Position numbers and translations under genes: made by a program
Notes under the pieces: model-generated
The model's database searches: none
What the model was told of the DNA's origin: nothing
The model's input: only the letters and a program-made list of their open reading frames with translations
From: Rhodospirillaceae bacterium
GTDB taxonomy: Bacteria > Pseudomonadota > Alphaproteobacteria > TMED109 > TMED131
Assembly: GCA_902547175.1 (NCBI GenBank)
Contig: CACCMS010000002.1
Location: forward strand, 1-63,372
DNA: 63,372 bases
Reading direction: 5' to 3'
Shown here: positions 22,570 to 34,285 of the stretch, in pieces
Layout: each line of letters starts with the position of its first letter
How positions within the stretch are numbered: the first letter of the stretch is position 1

Positions 22570-24133
22570 CTTAGATGTAACAGTGCCTTCGCTAGGTGAG
22601 TCAATTACAGAAGCTGTAATAGCTAAATGGTTAAAAAAAGAAGGAGAAATAGTAAATAAAGATGAAGTCATTGCAGAATTAGAAACAGATAAAGTTACTC
22701 AAGAGATATATTCACCAAAGACTGGAATTATTAAAAAAATATTTTTTCAGGAGGGCGAAGAGGTAAAAATAGGAGAAACTATAGTTAATATTGAAGAAAA
22801 GAATATTAGTGAACAGAAAATAGAAGAAAAAGAAGTTAAGAATTCTAATGTTAGCGTAGAACAAAATAAAATCATAGTTCCGGCCCTAGGAGAGTCTATT
22901 TCAGAAGCATTAATAAGTAAATGGATGAAATCACCTGGAGAGAATGTGAAAAAAGGAGAACCTATAGTAGAGCTTGAAACTGATAAAGTAACACAAGAGT
23001 TATATGCCGAAAGTAGTGGAGTTTTAAAAGAAATTTTATTTAATGAGCAAGAAGAAGTCAAAATAGGCGAGACAATTGGAGTAATAGATTTAATAGAACA
23101 TGTAAATGAAGATTCTATTGCTAGCGACTTAGTTAATACAAATGAACTTATAAAAGGTATCAAAGAAGAAAAGGAGAATGAAAAAAATTTAGACCCTACA
23201 AAAATTAAAAGAACTAGTCTTAATAATAAGATAGGGGTTAATGATTTAAGGGAGTTTATACAGGGTGTATCACTTTCACCATCTGCTAGAAAATTCATTA
23301 ATGAAAGTAAAAATGAAATTAATAATTTAAATACAATAGCCACTAATGGCAGAATAACAAAAGAGAGCTTTAGTAATCTTAAACCTGACTCAGGACAAAA
23401 TGCTTTTTCTTCAAATGAAAATACTTTAAGAAGTAATACAGATGTTAGCAAACCTCTAAGTAAAATGAGACAAAGTATCGCACATAGACTTAAAGAAGCT
23501 CAGAATACTGCAGCTATGCTTACCACATTCAATGAAATAGACATGGGAAACGTTATTTCTTTAAGAGCAAAATATAAAGATTATTTTTTAAAAAAATATG
23601 ATACCAAACTTGGCTTCATGTCATTTTTTACTAAAGCATGTATTTCCGTATTAAAGGAAATTCCAGAAGTTAATGCTGAAATAAAAAATAATAATATAGT
23701 TTACAAAAATAGATATGATATTGGAATAGCTGTGGGAACAGATAAAGGGCTAGTTGTTCCTGTTTTAAGAAATGCTGATAAAATGAATTTCGCAGAAATA
23801 GAAAGTTCAATTGTAGAATATGGTAATCTAGCAAAAAATAATAAAATTACTATAGAACATATGAAAGATGGCACTTTTACTATTTCTAATGGTGGTGTTT
23901 ATGGTTCTATGTTATCTACTCCTATTTTAAATCCTCCTCAATCAGGTATATTGGGTTTGCATAACATAGTTAAAAGACCTGTAGTAGTGGAAAATGAAAT
24001 TGTAATAAGGCCGGTAATGTATGTAGCATTAACTTATGATCATCGAATCATAGATGGCAAACAAGCGGTTACTTTTTTAGTACGGCTTAAACAGATAATT
24101 GAAAACCCTGAAGAAATGATTTTTGAAAAATGA
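22562..24133 (+). CDS. sucB: 2-oxoglutarate dehydrogenase E2 with two lipoyl domains
   Basis: Dihydrolipoyl succinyltransferase core of the 2-oxoglutarate dehydrogenase complex. The 523 residues hold two tandem lipoyl domains: residues 1-78 with lipoyl lysine K44 and about 100-176 with K142, both in the motif ETDKVTQE. A degenerate E3/E1-binding domain (SPSARKF, NGRITKES) lies at about 238-275, and a catalytic acyltransferase domain follows with YDHRIIDGKQAV near the end. Most SucB proteins have one lipoyl domain and about 400 residues. The two domains differ widely at DNA level, so the duplication is not recent. Overlaps sucA by 8 nt and lpd by 4. Confidence 0.94.
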   Translation: MSNLDVTVPSLGESITEAVIAKWLKKEGEIVNKDEVIAELETDKVTQEIYSPKTGIIKKIFFQEGEEVKIGETIVNIEEKNISEQKIEEKEVKNSNVSVEQNKIIVPALGESISEALISKWMKSPGENVKKGEPIVELETDKVTQELYAESSGVLKEILFNEQEEVKIGETIGVIDLIEHVNEDSIASDLVNTNELIKGIKEEKENEKNLDPTKIKRTSLNNKIGVNDLREFIQGVSLSPSARKFINESKNEINNLNTIATNGRITKESFSNLKPDSGQNAFSSNENTLRSNTDVSKPLSKMRQSIAHRLKEAQNTAAMLTTFNEIDMGNVISLRAKYKDYFLKKYDTKLGFMSFFTKACISVLKEIPEVNAEIKNNNIVYKNRYDIGIAVGTDKGLVVPVLRNADKMNFAEIESSIVEYGNLAKNNKITIEHMKDGTFTISNGGVYGSMLSTPILNPPQSGILGLHNIVKRPVVVENEIVIRPVMYVALTYDHRIIDGKQAVTFLVRLKQIIENPEEMIFEK

Positions 24134-25533
24134 GTAACATAGTTGAATATGATTTAATTGTAATAGGTGGTGGGCCAGGTGGTTATGTTGCAGCTATAAG
24201 AGCTGCCCAATTGGGAATTAATGTTATGTGTATAGAAAAAAGAAAATCTTTTGGAGGTACCTGCCTCAATGTTGGTTGCATCCCTTCGAAAACATTATTA
24301 CACTCGTCACATCTTTACGAGCAAAGCAAAAATGACTTAATTAATTATGGTATTGAGGTTAAAGGTAAGGTTTCTTTAAATTTAAATAAAATGATGGCTA
24401 ATAAAACTGATACTGTAGGAAAGTTAACATCTGGTATTGCTGGCCTTTTTAAAAAGAATAAAGTAGATCATTTTTTTGGTGAAGCAAAATTTCTAAACAA
24501 TAAAACCATTGAAGCTAATAAAAAGAGATTCAAAGCTGATAAGATATTAATAGCAACTGGTTCTGTACCTTCTACTATTCCAGGTATAGATATAGATGAA
24601 AAAAATATAGTATCATCTACCGGAGCATTAGAGTTTGAAAAAGTTCCTAAAAAACTTGCTGTTATAGGTGGAGGATACATAGGATTGGAATTAGGGTCAG
24701 TATGGAAAAGGTTAGGAGCTAATGTTACTGTTATAGAATTTTCTGATACTTTAGTCCCAACTATGGATAAAGATATAGCAAAGATTTTTCATAGTACTTT
24801 AACAAAACAAGGGATTAAATTTATGTTAAGCACCAAAGTAGAGAGTGCTATGAATAAAAAAGAAAAGGTACAAATTAATTGTTTGAACTTATTGAACAAT
24901 AAATCAGAGGTTTTAGATTTTGATAAAGTTTTAGTCGCTGTGGGAAGAAAACCCTTCACTGATGGCTTAGGTTTAGACAATGTAAACATAAATATTAATA
25001 AAAATGGCACTATAGATGTAGACAAAAACTTTCAAACAAATATAGAGGGTATATTTGCTATAGGAGACGTTATTTCAGGGCCAATGTTAGCTCATAAAGC
25101 AAGTTCTGAAGGACATGTTTTTGCTGAACAATTACTAGGTAATAAACCAGAAGTAAATTATCAATGCATTCCTGCTGTAGTATATACAGAACCTGAAGTA
25201 GCTTGGGTAGGGCCTACAGAAAAAGAATTAGAAAGTAAAAAAATTGCATACAAAAAAGGAATTTTTCCTTTTAGCTCAAATGCTAGAGGAAAGACAACTG
25301 GAGATACCATAGGAAGTATAAAATTTTTATCTGATAAAGATAATGATAAAGTTTTGGCAGTTCATATTATAGGTGCTCATGCAGGAGAGTTAATAGGAGA
25401 AGCAGTTGCAGCAATAGAGGCTGGATTAACAGCAGAGGATATAGCCTTAATTTGTCATGCACATCCAACTTTATCTGAGTCTATGAAAGAAGCTGCTTCA
25501 TTGTCTTCAATTGGAAAAACATTACACTTTTAA
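24130..25533 (+). CDS. lpd: Dihydrolipoamide dehydrogenase (E3)
   Basis: FAD-dependent enzyme that reoxidises the dihydrolipoyl groups of E2. The 467 residues have IGGGPGGYVAAIRAAQLG, the redox disulfide in GGTCLNVGCIPSK, the NAD-binding IGGGYIGLELGSVW and the C-terminal dimer histidine in HAHPTLSE. Overlaps sucB by 4 nt (ATGA). The stop overlaps the convergent xerC stop by 4 nt. The only E3 gene in the window. Confidence 0.97.
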   Translation: MSNIVEYDLIVIGGGPGGYVAAIRAAQLGINVMCIEKRKSFGGTCLNVGCIPSKTLLHSSHLYEQSKNDLINYGIEVKGKVSLNLNKMMANKTDTVGKLTSGIAGLFKKNKVDHFFGEAKFLNNKTIEANKKRFKADKILIATGSVPSTIPGIDIDEKNIVSSTGALEFEKVPKKLAVIGGGYIGLELGSVWKRLGANVTVIEFSDTLVPTMDKDIAKIFHSTLTKQGIKFMLSTKVESAMNKKEKVQINCLNLLNNKSEVLDFDKVLVAVGRKPFTDGLGLDNVNININKNGTIDVDKNFQTNIEGIFAIGDVISGPMLAHKASSEGHVFAEQLLGNKPEVNYQCIPAVVYTEPEVAWVGPTEKELESKKIAYKKGIFPFSSNARGKTTGDTIGSIKFLSDKDNDKVLAVHIIGAHAGELIGEAVAAIEAGLTAEDIALICHAHPTLSESMKEAASLSSIGKTLHF

Positions 25534-26522
25534 TTTTCTTTAGCTCTAGGATGAGTTTTCTTATAAACGTTTTCTACAAACTTATTAGTAACTTTCAAAT
25601 AATGTTGTGTAGTAGCTAAACTAGAATGGCCTAACATCATTTGTAGGGTTCTCAGATCAACTCCATTCATTAATAATTGAGTTGCGAAACTATGCCTTAA
25701 TGCATGAGGAGTGAAGTTTTTGTCTAAATTTAGTTGTTGTCTTAACTTTTCTATTAGTTTTTGAACATACCTAGGACTAAGTCTTTTTCCTAATCTACTA
25801 ATAAATAAAGCATCATTAGTATAATTTAAATTTTGATGCTTCCATTCAATCCATTCAGATATTTTTATTTTTATTTCAGGTAATAATGGAACTATTCTTT
25901 CTTTTTTACCCTTACCAAAAATAATTATATAGTTGTCATTTATTTGTTGATTATTTAATGATAATAATTCAGAGACTCTTAATCCACACCCCCATAGCAA
26001 ATAAATTAAAGCAGTGTTTCTTAATTGTAAAAACTTATTTTTTTCACATTTTAATATGTCGATAACTTTTATTATCTGATTCTCAGATACAGCTTTAGGA
26101 AGGTTTTTTGGTAGCTTTGGATTAGCAAGATTATAAATTTCTGATGATTTAATTTTTTCAATAAGAATGCAATAAAAATAAAAGGACTTAATGCTGGCGC
26201 GAGCTCTAGCTAGAGATTTAGCACTTAAGTTAGGGTTTATGGTTTTCAAAAAAGATAACCAGGATCTAAAGTCTCTTAGTGATAGCTTTTGTAAATCTTT
26301 TAGACTGACTTTGCTTTCTGATGAATGATTGAATATAAAGTTTATAAAATATTTATAATCATACGAGTAGCTTGAAATAGTATTAGGGCTATAATTTTTT
26401 TGATTTAAAAGCCATTTAAGCCAGTTATCATATAGATTTAAAACTTCTTTAGAACTAATATCATAAATTTCATTTAGTGATTTCTCTTTGCCAATCAAAA
26501 AGTTTGCCCTGTTTTTTTCCAA
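25530..26522 (-). CDS. xerC: Tyrosine recombinase XerC
   Basis: Site-specific recombinase that resolves chromosome dimers at dif with XerD. The 330 residues have the SAM-like core-binding domain (~30-120) and the catalytic set R ([10 protein letters not shown]), K ([11 protein letters not shown]), HxxR ([12 protein letters not shown]), H (LGHSSL) and nucleophile Y (HYLKV). The start is TTG and the gene overlaps the transaldolase by 28 nt, so a shorter start is possible. This is the housekeeping recombinase; nothing nearby suggests an integrative element. Confidence 0.91.
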   Translation of the reverse strand: MEKNRANFLIGKEKSLNEIYDISSKEVLNLYDNWLKWLLNQKNYSPNTISSYSYDYKYFINFIFNHSSESKVSLKDLQKLSLRDFRSWLSFLKTINPNLSAKSLARARASIKSFYFYCILIEKIKSSEIYNLANPKLPKNLPKAVSENQIIKVIDILKCEKNKFLQLRNTALIYLLWGCGLRVSELLSLNNQQINDNYIIIFGKGKKERIVPLLPEIKIKISEWIEWKHQNLNYTNDALFISRLGKRLSPRYVQKLIEKLRQQLNLDKNFTPHALRHSFATQLLMNGVDLRTLQMMLGHSSLATTQHYLKVTNKFVENVYKKTHPRAKEN

Positions 26523-27151
26523 TCTTCCATAAAACTATTTAAACCTATATCTGTAAGTGGATGCTTTATCATTTGTTTAATAATCTTAGGTGGAATAGTT
26601 GCTACATCAGCACCCATCTGTGCTACTTGAGCAACTTGTAAGGGACTCCTTATAGAAGCTACTAAAACTTCTGTACTTAACCTGTCCGGGTAATTATTAT
26701 AAATAGTTATAATTTCTTCAATTAAATTAAGTCCCTCATTACTAATATCATCTAATCTTCCAATAAATGGTGATATATAAGTTGCCCCCATTTTTGCTGC
26801 TATTAAAGCTTGAGATGAAGAAAAACATAGTGTTACGTTTACTTTTATGGATTTCTTGCTTAGGTTCTTACAAGCAATTAATCCATCTTCTGTTAGAGGG
26901 ACTTTTATAACTACATTATTAGCTATTTTGGATAATTCCAAGCCTTGATTTATCATTTCATTTTTATCCAGCGAAGTTACTTCTGCTGAAATAGGACCAG
27001 AAACAATTCTAGCAATTTCTTTTATAACTTCTTTAAAGTCTCTTCCAGATTTGTATATTAAAGAGGGATTTGTAGTTACTCCATCTACTACGCCCATCTC
27101 AGATAACTCACTAATCTCATCAATGTTTGCTGTGTCTACAAAAAATTTCAT
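26495..27151 (-). CDS. tal: Transaldolase (TalC / fructose-6-phosphate aldolase type)
   Basis: Small single-domain transaldolase of the pentose phosphate pathway. The 218 residues start [13 protein letters not shown] and contain GVTTNPSLI, the Schiff-base lysine in [15 protein letters not shown] and SPFIGRLDD. The NVT and GRLDD motifs favour transaldolase over fructose-6-phosphate aldolase. An AAGG motif lies upstream of the ATG. Divergent from priA, between xerC and priA as in many Alphaproteobacteria. Confidence 0.92.
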   Translation of the reverse strand: MKFFVDTANIDEISELSEMGVVDGVTTNPSLIYKSGRDFKEVIKEIARIVSGPISAEVTSLDKNEMINQGLELSKIANNVVIKVPLTEDGLIACKNLSKKSIKVNVTLCFSSSQALIAAKMGATYISPFIGRLDDISNEGLNLIEEIITIYNNYPDRLSTEVLVASIRSPLQVAQVAQMGADVATIPPKIIKQMIKHPLTDIGLNSFMEDWKKTGQTF

Positions 27152-27197
27152 TTAGATACCTTTTTACAATAGTTTGCTATAAATAATATTAAAGAAA

Positions 27198-29357
27198 ATG
27201 GACAAAATAGAAAGCACAAAAAAAATTTATTACGATGTTTTACCCGCTTACAATATTGATACAGCGCTAACTTATTCAAGTAATCAGATTTTTAAGGTAG
27301 GAAGTCTAGTAAAAATTAGTATAAGAAAAAAAATATTTCCAGGCTGCATTTTAAATATTTATCAGCATAAGCCTAAAATAAATTTTAAAGTTAAAGATAT
27401 TGAAGAATCACATAATTATTTTCATCTAGATAAAAAACAAATTGATTTTTTAAAATGGGTTAGTGAATACAACTTTATTAGTTTTGGTTTAGCATTAAAA
27501 CTAATGATATCTAATGTAAAGTTTTTAGAGCCTAATATGATTCATAAATATATAGTGAAAAGTAATTTAGATGTTAATTTAACTAATAAACAAAAAATTT
27601 TTATAAAAGAATTAAAGATTGCAAGTTTTGAGGAACAAAAAAATATATTAAGTAATTATTCTAAAACTTTTATAAATAATATAATTGATAAAGATATCAT
27701 AGAAAAAAAAGTTTATAAGGAAAAAAAAACTGTAAGCCTTGATTTACAAAAAGTGAAATTAAATAAATTAAGCCTACAACAGGATGTTGTTTATAATAAA
27801 ATCTTAGAAAAAATTAATAAAAAAAAAAACAAACCAATTTTTTTAGATGGAATCACAGGTAGTGGAAAAACAGAAGTTTATTTTAAATTAATAAAACATT
27901 TTTTAGTTAATAAAAAACAAGTATTAGTATTAATTCCTGAAATTGCTTTAAGCAAGCAATGGACTTCTAGATTTTATGCTGCCTTTAAATTTTATCCTTT
28001 AGTATGGAATTCAAAAGTTAATCAATCAAAAAAGAAAAAAATATGGCAAGATTTAAGTGAAGGAAAAATTAACGTAGTAGTTGGAGCTAGGTCAGCAATA
28101 TTTTTGCCCTTTAGTAAACTTGGTATCACAATTATAGATGAAGAGAATGATATTTCTTATAAGCAAGAAGAAAATCCAATTTATAATGCTAGAGACATGG
28201 CAGTTGTTAAAGCCAAAATTAATTTATCTGCTATAGTTCTAGTTTCAGCAACTCCATCTTTAGAAACATATAATAATTCTAAAAATAAAAAATACGATTA
28301 TTGTAAACTAACAAACAGGTTTGGCAGTGCAAACAACCCCAAAGTGTTTTTAATAGATATGAAATTAGAAAAAAAAAGGTTAATTTCTAAAAATACAATA
28401 GCTATATTAAAGGAGAAGATAAATAAAGGTAAGCAAGCACTAATTTTAATTAATAAAAGAGGATATGCTCCCATTACAATTTGCTCAAATTGTGGATATA
28501 GGGAAAGATGCAAAAAATGTGATATCAGTTTAGTATATCATAAAAAAAATAATAAACTTATTTGTCATCACTGTGGTTACACAATGGAAGCAAAAAGTTT
28601 ATGTATTAATTGTGGTGAAACTAATAAAAAAATACGCCTTGGCTTTGGCATTGAGAAAGTAACAGAAGAAATTAAAAAAGCTTTTAATAATATAAAGATA
28701 ATTTCACTCTCATCAGATAGTATTGATTATAGTACATTTCAAAAGGTACTTGAAGATATAGAAAACGGAAACACAAAAATAATCATCGGAACGCAAATAA
28801 TCAGTAAAGGTTTTAATTTTTTAAATTTAAGTAGCATTTTTATTTTAGACTTTGATCTTTGGTTTTATAATACAGATATAAGAACTAACGAAAAGATTTT
28901 TCAATTGATACATCAAGTATCTGGTAGAACAAGTAGAGAATCAGAAACTGGTGAAGTATTTATTCAAACATATGATACCCATAACCCTTTATTAAAGTAT
29001 ATAGTTTCCGACAATAGAGATAAATTTTATGAGAATGAACTTTTTTTAAGACAAAAGACATTACTGCCTCCATATTGTAAATTAATTGCAATAATTTTAA
29101 TCGGGAAAGATAAAAATTTTTTAAAAACTGTTTCTTATACACTTAAAAATAGACTTTCTAACTTTAATGATTTCACCTTACTAGGCCCGATACCAGCACC
29201 CATAGAATATATAAAAAATGAATATAGGTATAGGATGCTAATTAAAACTAAGCATGCTTTTCGTGTACAAAAAGTATTTAAACAAATCAACTTAAGTAAA
29301 ATATTAAAAAATAAGGCTAAAATCAAAATTGATGTAGACCCTTTAAGTTTTTTTTAA
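27198..29357 (+). CDS. priA: Primosomal protein N' (replication restart helicase PriA)
   Basis: 3'-5' helicase that reloads the replisome at stalled forks. The 719 residues have an N-terminal DNA-binding part, Walker A in DGITGSGKTEVYF, motif VVGARSAIFLPF, and eight zinc-binding cysteines (CSNCGYRERCKKC, CHHCG, CINCG). Motif II reads DEEN (D-E-E-N-D-I-S-Y) where the family has DEEH. A run of 11 A at 27819-27829 is in frame. The N-terminal domain is AT-driven and Lys/Asn-rich. Precedes atpHAGDC, a conserved alphaproteobacterial position. Confidence 0.94.
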   Translation: MDKIESTKKIYYDVLPAYNIDTALTYSSNQIFKVGSLVKISIRKKIFPGCILNIYQHKPKINFKVKDIEESHNYFHLDKKQIDFLKWVSEYNFISFGLALKLMISNVKFLEPNMIHKYIVKSNLDVNLTNKQKIFIKELKIASFEEQKNILSNYSKTFINNIIDKDIIEKKVYKEKKTVSLDLQKVKLNKLSLQQDVVYNKILEKINKKKNKPIFLDGITGSGKTEVYFKLIKHFLVNKKQVLVLIPEIALSKQWTSRFYAAFKFYPLVWNSKVNQSKKKKIWQDLSEGKINVVVGARSAIFLPFSKLGITIIDEENDISYKQEENPIYNARDMAVVKAKINLSAIVLVSATPSLETYNNSKNKKYDYCKLTNRFGSANNPKVFLIDMKLEKKRLISKNTIAILKEKINKGKQALILINKRGYAPITICSNCGYRERCKKCDISLVYHKKNNKLICHHCGYTMEAKSLCINCGETNKKIRLGFGIEKVTEEIKKAFNNIKIISLSSDSIDYSTFQKVLEDIENGNTKIIIGTQIISKGFNFLNLSSIFILDFDLWFYNTDIRTNEKIFQLIHQVSGRTSRESETGEVFIQTYDTHNPLLKYIVSDNRDKFYENELFLRQKTLLPPYCKLIAIILIGKDKNFLKTVSYTLKNRLSNFNDFTLLGPIPAPIEYIKNEYRYRMLIKTKHAFRVQKVFKQINLSKILKNKAKIKIDVDPLSFF

Positions 29358-29384
29358 TTTAATAGTATTCTATATTGCAACAAT

Positions 29385-29414
29385 TTGACTGGTATGTTAG
29401 AAAACTTTTATTAA
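29385..29414 (+). promoter_or_regulatory. Candidate promoter of the F1 ATP synthase operon
   Basis: In the 71-bp gap between priA and atpH, TTGACT (29385-29390) is followed after 18 nt by TATTAA (29409-29414), 14 nt before the atpH ATG. A second AT-rich box TATATA (29418-29423) lies 5 nt from the ATG. The -35 is a close match to consensus and the -10 only fair. Confidence 0.4.
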
Positions 29415-29428
29415 AGTTATATATATAA

Positions 29429-30004
29429 ATGGAACAAAATACATTATTTAATACGGAAGTTTCTAGAAGATACAGTAAAGCTCTTTTGAGCATATCTAGT
29501 AATGATAATTCTGAGCAAGAAATTTACAATGAGGTAAGTAATTTACTTGAGCTTTTTGAGTCTAACGATTTATTTGTTAAGTTGTTTTTAAGTCCATTAT
29601 TAAGCTCAAAAAGCCAGTTGAAACTGGTAAGTAATTTATTTAGTAATACTGATAAGAAAAAAATAAAAGTTAGCAAAAATGTTTTAGCTTTTTTAAAAGT
29701 ATTAGCAAAAAACGGCCGTTTAAAAATACTTTTAGACTCTTTCTATAGCTTTCAGTATCTTGTAAAATCTAGGCAGCAAGAGGTTAATATAAATTTAACT
29801 ACCGCTTTACCTATATCAGAAGACAATTTGAATAAAATAAAAAGCATACTACTAAAAAAAACAGATAAAAAAATAAATATAATCAGTAATGTTGATAAAA
29901 AAATTATTGGAGGTATAATATTACAATCTGGATCTAGCCTAGTCGATGCATCTATAAAAAATAAAATATTAAAACTTAATAATATTAAAAAAGGAGTTAA
30001 TTAA
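29429..30004 (+). CDS. atpH: ATP synthase subunit delta
   Basis: Peripheral-stalk subunit that links F1 to subunit b. The 191 residues follow the OSCP/delta pattern: [11 protein letters not shown] near the start, [14 protein letters not shown] mid-protein and [20 protein letters not shown] at the end. First gene of atpHAGDC; the Fo genes are elsewhere, as is usual in Alphaproteobacteria. The stop codon shares one base with the atpA start. Confidence 0.94.
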   Translation: MEQNTLFNTEVSRRYSKALLSISSNDNSEQEIYNEVSNLLELFESNDLFVKLFLSPLLSSKSQLKLVSNLFSNTDKKKIKVSKNVLAFLKVLAKNGRLKILLDSFYSFQYLVKSRQQEVNINLTTALPISEDNLNKIKSILLKKTDKKINIISNVDKKIIGGIILQSGSSLVDASIKNKILKLNNIKKGVN

Positions 30005-31548
30005 TGAATTTAAGTTCTTCAGAAATATCCTCAATACTAAAAGAACAAATAGAAAAGTTTGATTTAGATGTCAAAACTGAGGAAATTGGTAAAGTTTTAT
30101 CAGTAGGTGATGGTATAGCAAGAGTTTACGGCTTAGAGGAAGTTAGTGCTGGAGAAATGGTAGAGTTTTCTGATAAAACCCTGGGCATGGCACTTAACTT
30201 AGAAGAAGATAATGTAGGTGTAGTTATATTTGGAGATGATAGGAATATTAAAGAAGGAGACACCGTTAAAAGAACTGGTCGTATAGTAGATACTTTTGTA
30301 GGAAAAGAGTTGCTTGGTAGAGTGGTAGACGGCTTAGGTATAGAGATAGATGGGAAAAGTTCTATAAAAACTAAAGAAAGAAAAATGGTAGATGTTAGAG
30401 CACCTGGAATTATTCCCAGAGAATCAGTGTCTGAGCCTATGCAAACGGGCCTTAAGGCGATAGATGCTTTAGTTCCAATAGGTAGAGGGCAAAGAGAACT
30501 AATTATTGGTGATCGTCAAACTGGTAAAACAGCTGTAGCTATTGATACCATTATAAATCAGAAAGAGAAAAATAAATCAAAAAATGATAAAGATAAACTA
30601 TTTTGTATTTATGTATCAGTAGGACAAAAAAGATCAACTGTAGCCCAAATTGTAAAAACACTCGAAGAACAAGGAGCCTTAGATTATACAGTAGTTGTGG
30701 CAGCTACAGCCTCAGATCCTGCTCCACTTCAATATTTAGCTCCTTATACTGGATGTACTATAGGCGAGTGGTTTAGAGATAACGGTATGCATGCTTTAAT
30801 CATATATGATGATTTATCAAAGCAAGCAGTTGCATATAGACAAATGTCACTACTTTTAAGAAGGCCGCCAGGAAGAGAAGCTTATCCTGGAGATGTTTTC
30901 TATCTTCACTCAAGACTTTTGGAAAGAGCAGCTAAATTAAACAAAGAAAATGGTTCAGGTTCTCTTACAGCTTTACCGATTATTGAGACTCAAGCTGGAG
31001 ACGTTTCAGCATATATTCCTACAAATGTAATATCTATTACTGATGGGCAGATCTTTTTAGAAACAGATTTATTTTATCAAGGAATTAGACCAGCAATTAA
31101 TGTAGGATTATCTGTTAGTAGAGTAGGGTCAGCAGCACAAGTTAAAGGAATGAAACAGGTTGCTGGTTCTATTAAATTAGAATTGGCACAATATAGAGAA
31201 ATGGCAGCATTTGCTCAGTTTGGATCAGATTTAGATGTTTCAACACAAAAATTATTAAATAGAGGAGAGCGATTAACGGAATTATTAAAACAAGGACAGT
31301 ATTCTCCTTTAGCAATAGAAGAACAAATAGTGATTATCTTTGCTGGAGTTAACGGTTACCTGGATGATCTTAATGTTAGTGTTGTGGGAGATTTCGAAAA
31401 GTTTTTACTAACTGAGTTTAAAAAGAATCATAAAGAAGTATTCAAATTAATTAAAACCAAATTAGCTCTAGAAGATGCGTTAACAAAGGATATTAAAAAA
31501 GCAATGGATACTATTAAAACTAATTTTCTAGCTGAGTTAAACAAGTAG
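30004..31548 (+). CDS. atpA: ATP synthase subunit alpha
   Basis: Non-catalytic nucleotide-binding subunit of F1. The 514 residues have [14 protein letters not shown]-loop [15 protein letters not shown], and the C-terminal region [16 protein letters not shown] ([19 protein letters not shown]). An AAAGGAG ribosome binding site, located in the atpH 3' end, precedes the ATG by 7 nt. Contiguous with atpG. Confidence 0.98.
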   Translation: MNLSSSEISSILKEQIEKFDLDVKTEEIGKVLSVGDGIARVYGLEEVSAGEMVEFSDKTLGMALNLEEDNVGVVIFGDDRNIKEGDTVKRTGRIVDTFVGKELLGRVVDGLGIEIDGKSSIKTKERKMVDVRAPGIIPRESVSEPMQTGLKAIDALVPIGRGQRELIIGDRQTGKTAVAIDTIINQKEKNKSKNDKDKLFCIYVSVGQKRSTVAQIVKTLEEQGALDYTVVVAATASDPAPLQYLAPYTGCTIGEWFRDNGMHALIIYDDLSKQAVAYRQMSLLLRRPPGREAYPGDVFYLHSRLLERAAKLNKENGSGSLTALPIIETQAGDVSAYIPTNVISITDGQIFLETDLFYQGIRPAINVGLSVSRVGSAAQVKGMKQVAGSIKLELAQYREMAAFAQFGSDLDVSTQKLLNRGERLTELLKQGQYSPLAIEEQIVIIFAGVNGYLDDLNVSVVGDFEKFLLTEFKKNHKEVFKLIKTKLALEDALTKDIKKAMDTIKTNFLAELNK

Positions 31549-32433
31549 ATGCCTTCCTTAAAAGACTTGAGAAATAGAATTGATAGCGTTAAATCTACCA
31601 AGAAGATTACTCAAGCGATGAAAATGGTAGCCGCCTCTAAATTAAAAAAAGCCCAATCTTTAGCCGAAAAAGGTAGAAGTTATAGTTCTGGGTTGGATAG
31701 CATAGTACAAGGTTTAGTTAACTCTAGTGAAAATATTGAGCATCCACTGTTAGGCAACAATTTAGAAGATAAAAATTCATCTTTAATAATTGTGGTATCG
31801 TCTGATAGAGGCCTGTGTGGAGGATTAAATTCCAATATAGTTAAAGAGGTAAAGAAGAAAATAATTGAATTTGAAGGAAAAAATAAATCAGTTTCTTTGG
31901 TATGTATAGGAAAAAAAGGATTTGATTTACTATCTGGTTTGTATGAAAAAATGTTTAATTTTGAGGTCAAACATATTAACATTGGTGAAATTGACTATAA
32001 ATCAACAGAAGAAATAGGAAAAAAAATTTTAAATAGTTTCTATAAAAATGATTTTCAAGAATGTAGTCTGTTCTATAATTATTTTAATAGTGTTATTTCT
32101 CAAGAAGTTAAGGTTGAAAAATTAATTCCTTACCCTAAGTCAAGTGAAGCAAATACCGACAATCAAAATAATATTGATACTTATTTTGAGTATGAACCAA
32201 ATGAAGAAGAAGTTTTATCTAAAATTCTTCCAAAAAACTTTATTGTCCAAATGTATAAGGCAATTTTAGAGTCAAGAGCTAGTGAGCAAGGAGCAAGGAT
32301 GACAGCAATGGATAATGCAACTAGAAACGCAGGTGATATGATAGATAATTTATCTTTAAAGTACAATAGACAAAGACAAGCTATAATAACAAAAGAATTA
32401 ATAGAAATAATATCTGGAGCAGAAGCTTTATAA
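31549..32433 (+). CDS. atpG: ATP synthase subunit gamma
   Basis: Rotor shaft of F1. The 294 residues start with LKDLRNRIDSVKSTKKITQA and MKMVAASKLKKAQ, contain SDRGLCGGLNSNI, and end with the helix SRASEQGARMTAMDNATRNA. Normal length; begins directly after the atpA stop. Confidence 0.97.
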   Translation: MPSLKDLRNRIDSVKSTKKITQAMKMVAASKLKKAQSLAEKGRSYSSGLDSIVQGLVNSSENIEHPLLGNNLEDKNSSLIIVVSSDRGLCGGLNSNIVKEVKKKIIEFEGKNKSVSLVCIGKKGFDLLSGLYEKMFNFEVKHINIGEIDYKSTEEIGKKILNSFYKNDFQECSLFYNYFNSVISQEVKVEKLIPYPKSSEANTDNQNNIDTYFEYEPNEEEVLSKILPKNFIVQMYKAILESRASEQGARMTAMDNATRNAGDMIDNLSLKYNRQRQAIITKELIEIISGAEAL

Positions 32434-32449
32434 TAAATTGGAGAAATAG

Positions 32450-33871
<1,422 letters not shown>

Positions 33872-34285
33872 ATGAGCCAAGGACTTTTAAAAACACAAAT
33901 TATTTCACCAGATAATGAAATTTATGATGGAGACTCTGATATGGTTGTTTTACCTGGCGAAGACGGAGACTTCGCCGCAATGTATGAACATGCTCCTATC
34001 ATAACTTTTTTAAGACCAGGAACAGTGGAAGTGTTTTTAAAAGAAGAAAAAGAAAAAATTGCTTTTTTTGTAGCAGGAGGATTTGTAAAAATACAAAATA
34101 ATAATTGTTTAGTTATGGTAGATTACATAAGGAAAATTTCAGATATTGATGTAAAAGAAAATGAAAAAAAGATTTCAGAATTACTTTATAAACTTGAAAA
34201 AACAGAAGATCAAGTTGTTAGAGAAAATTTGATTATGGATATTGACCTAATTAGATCTGAAAACCAAGCCTCAGAATATAACTAA
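33872..34285 (+). CDS. atpC: ATP synthase subunit epsilon
   Basis: Rotor subunit that contacts gamma and the c-ring and can inhibit ATP hydrolysis. The 137 residues have the N-terminal beta-sandwich (VVLPGEDGDFAAMYEHAPI, LRPGTVEV) and a helical C-terminal part starting near residue 85. Its stop overlaps that of the convergent rppH by 4 nt, leaving no intergenic terminator. Confidence 0.95.
   Translation: MSQGLLKTQIISPDNEIYDGDSDMVVLPGEDGDFAAMYEHAPIITFLRPGTVEVFLKEEKEKIAFFVAGGFVKIQNNNCLVMVDYIRKISDIDVKENEKKISELLYKLEKTEDQVVRENLIMDIDLIRSENQASEYN

Noticed and set aside
22747..23451. 234-residue minus-strand ORF within sucB
   Set aside because: Composition (Ser/Leu-rich) is typical of the antisense of Glu/Lys-rich coding sequence; the sense gene is certain.
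25530..26522. Tyrosine recombinase as sign of an integrated element
   Set aside because: It matches XerC, lies in its conserved core location and no att sites, cargo or phage genes adjoin it.
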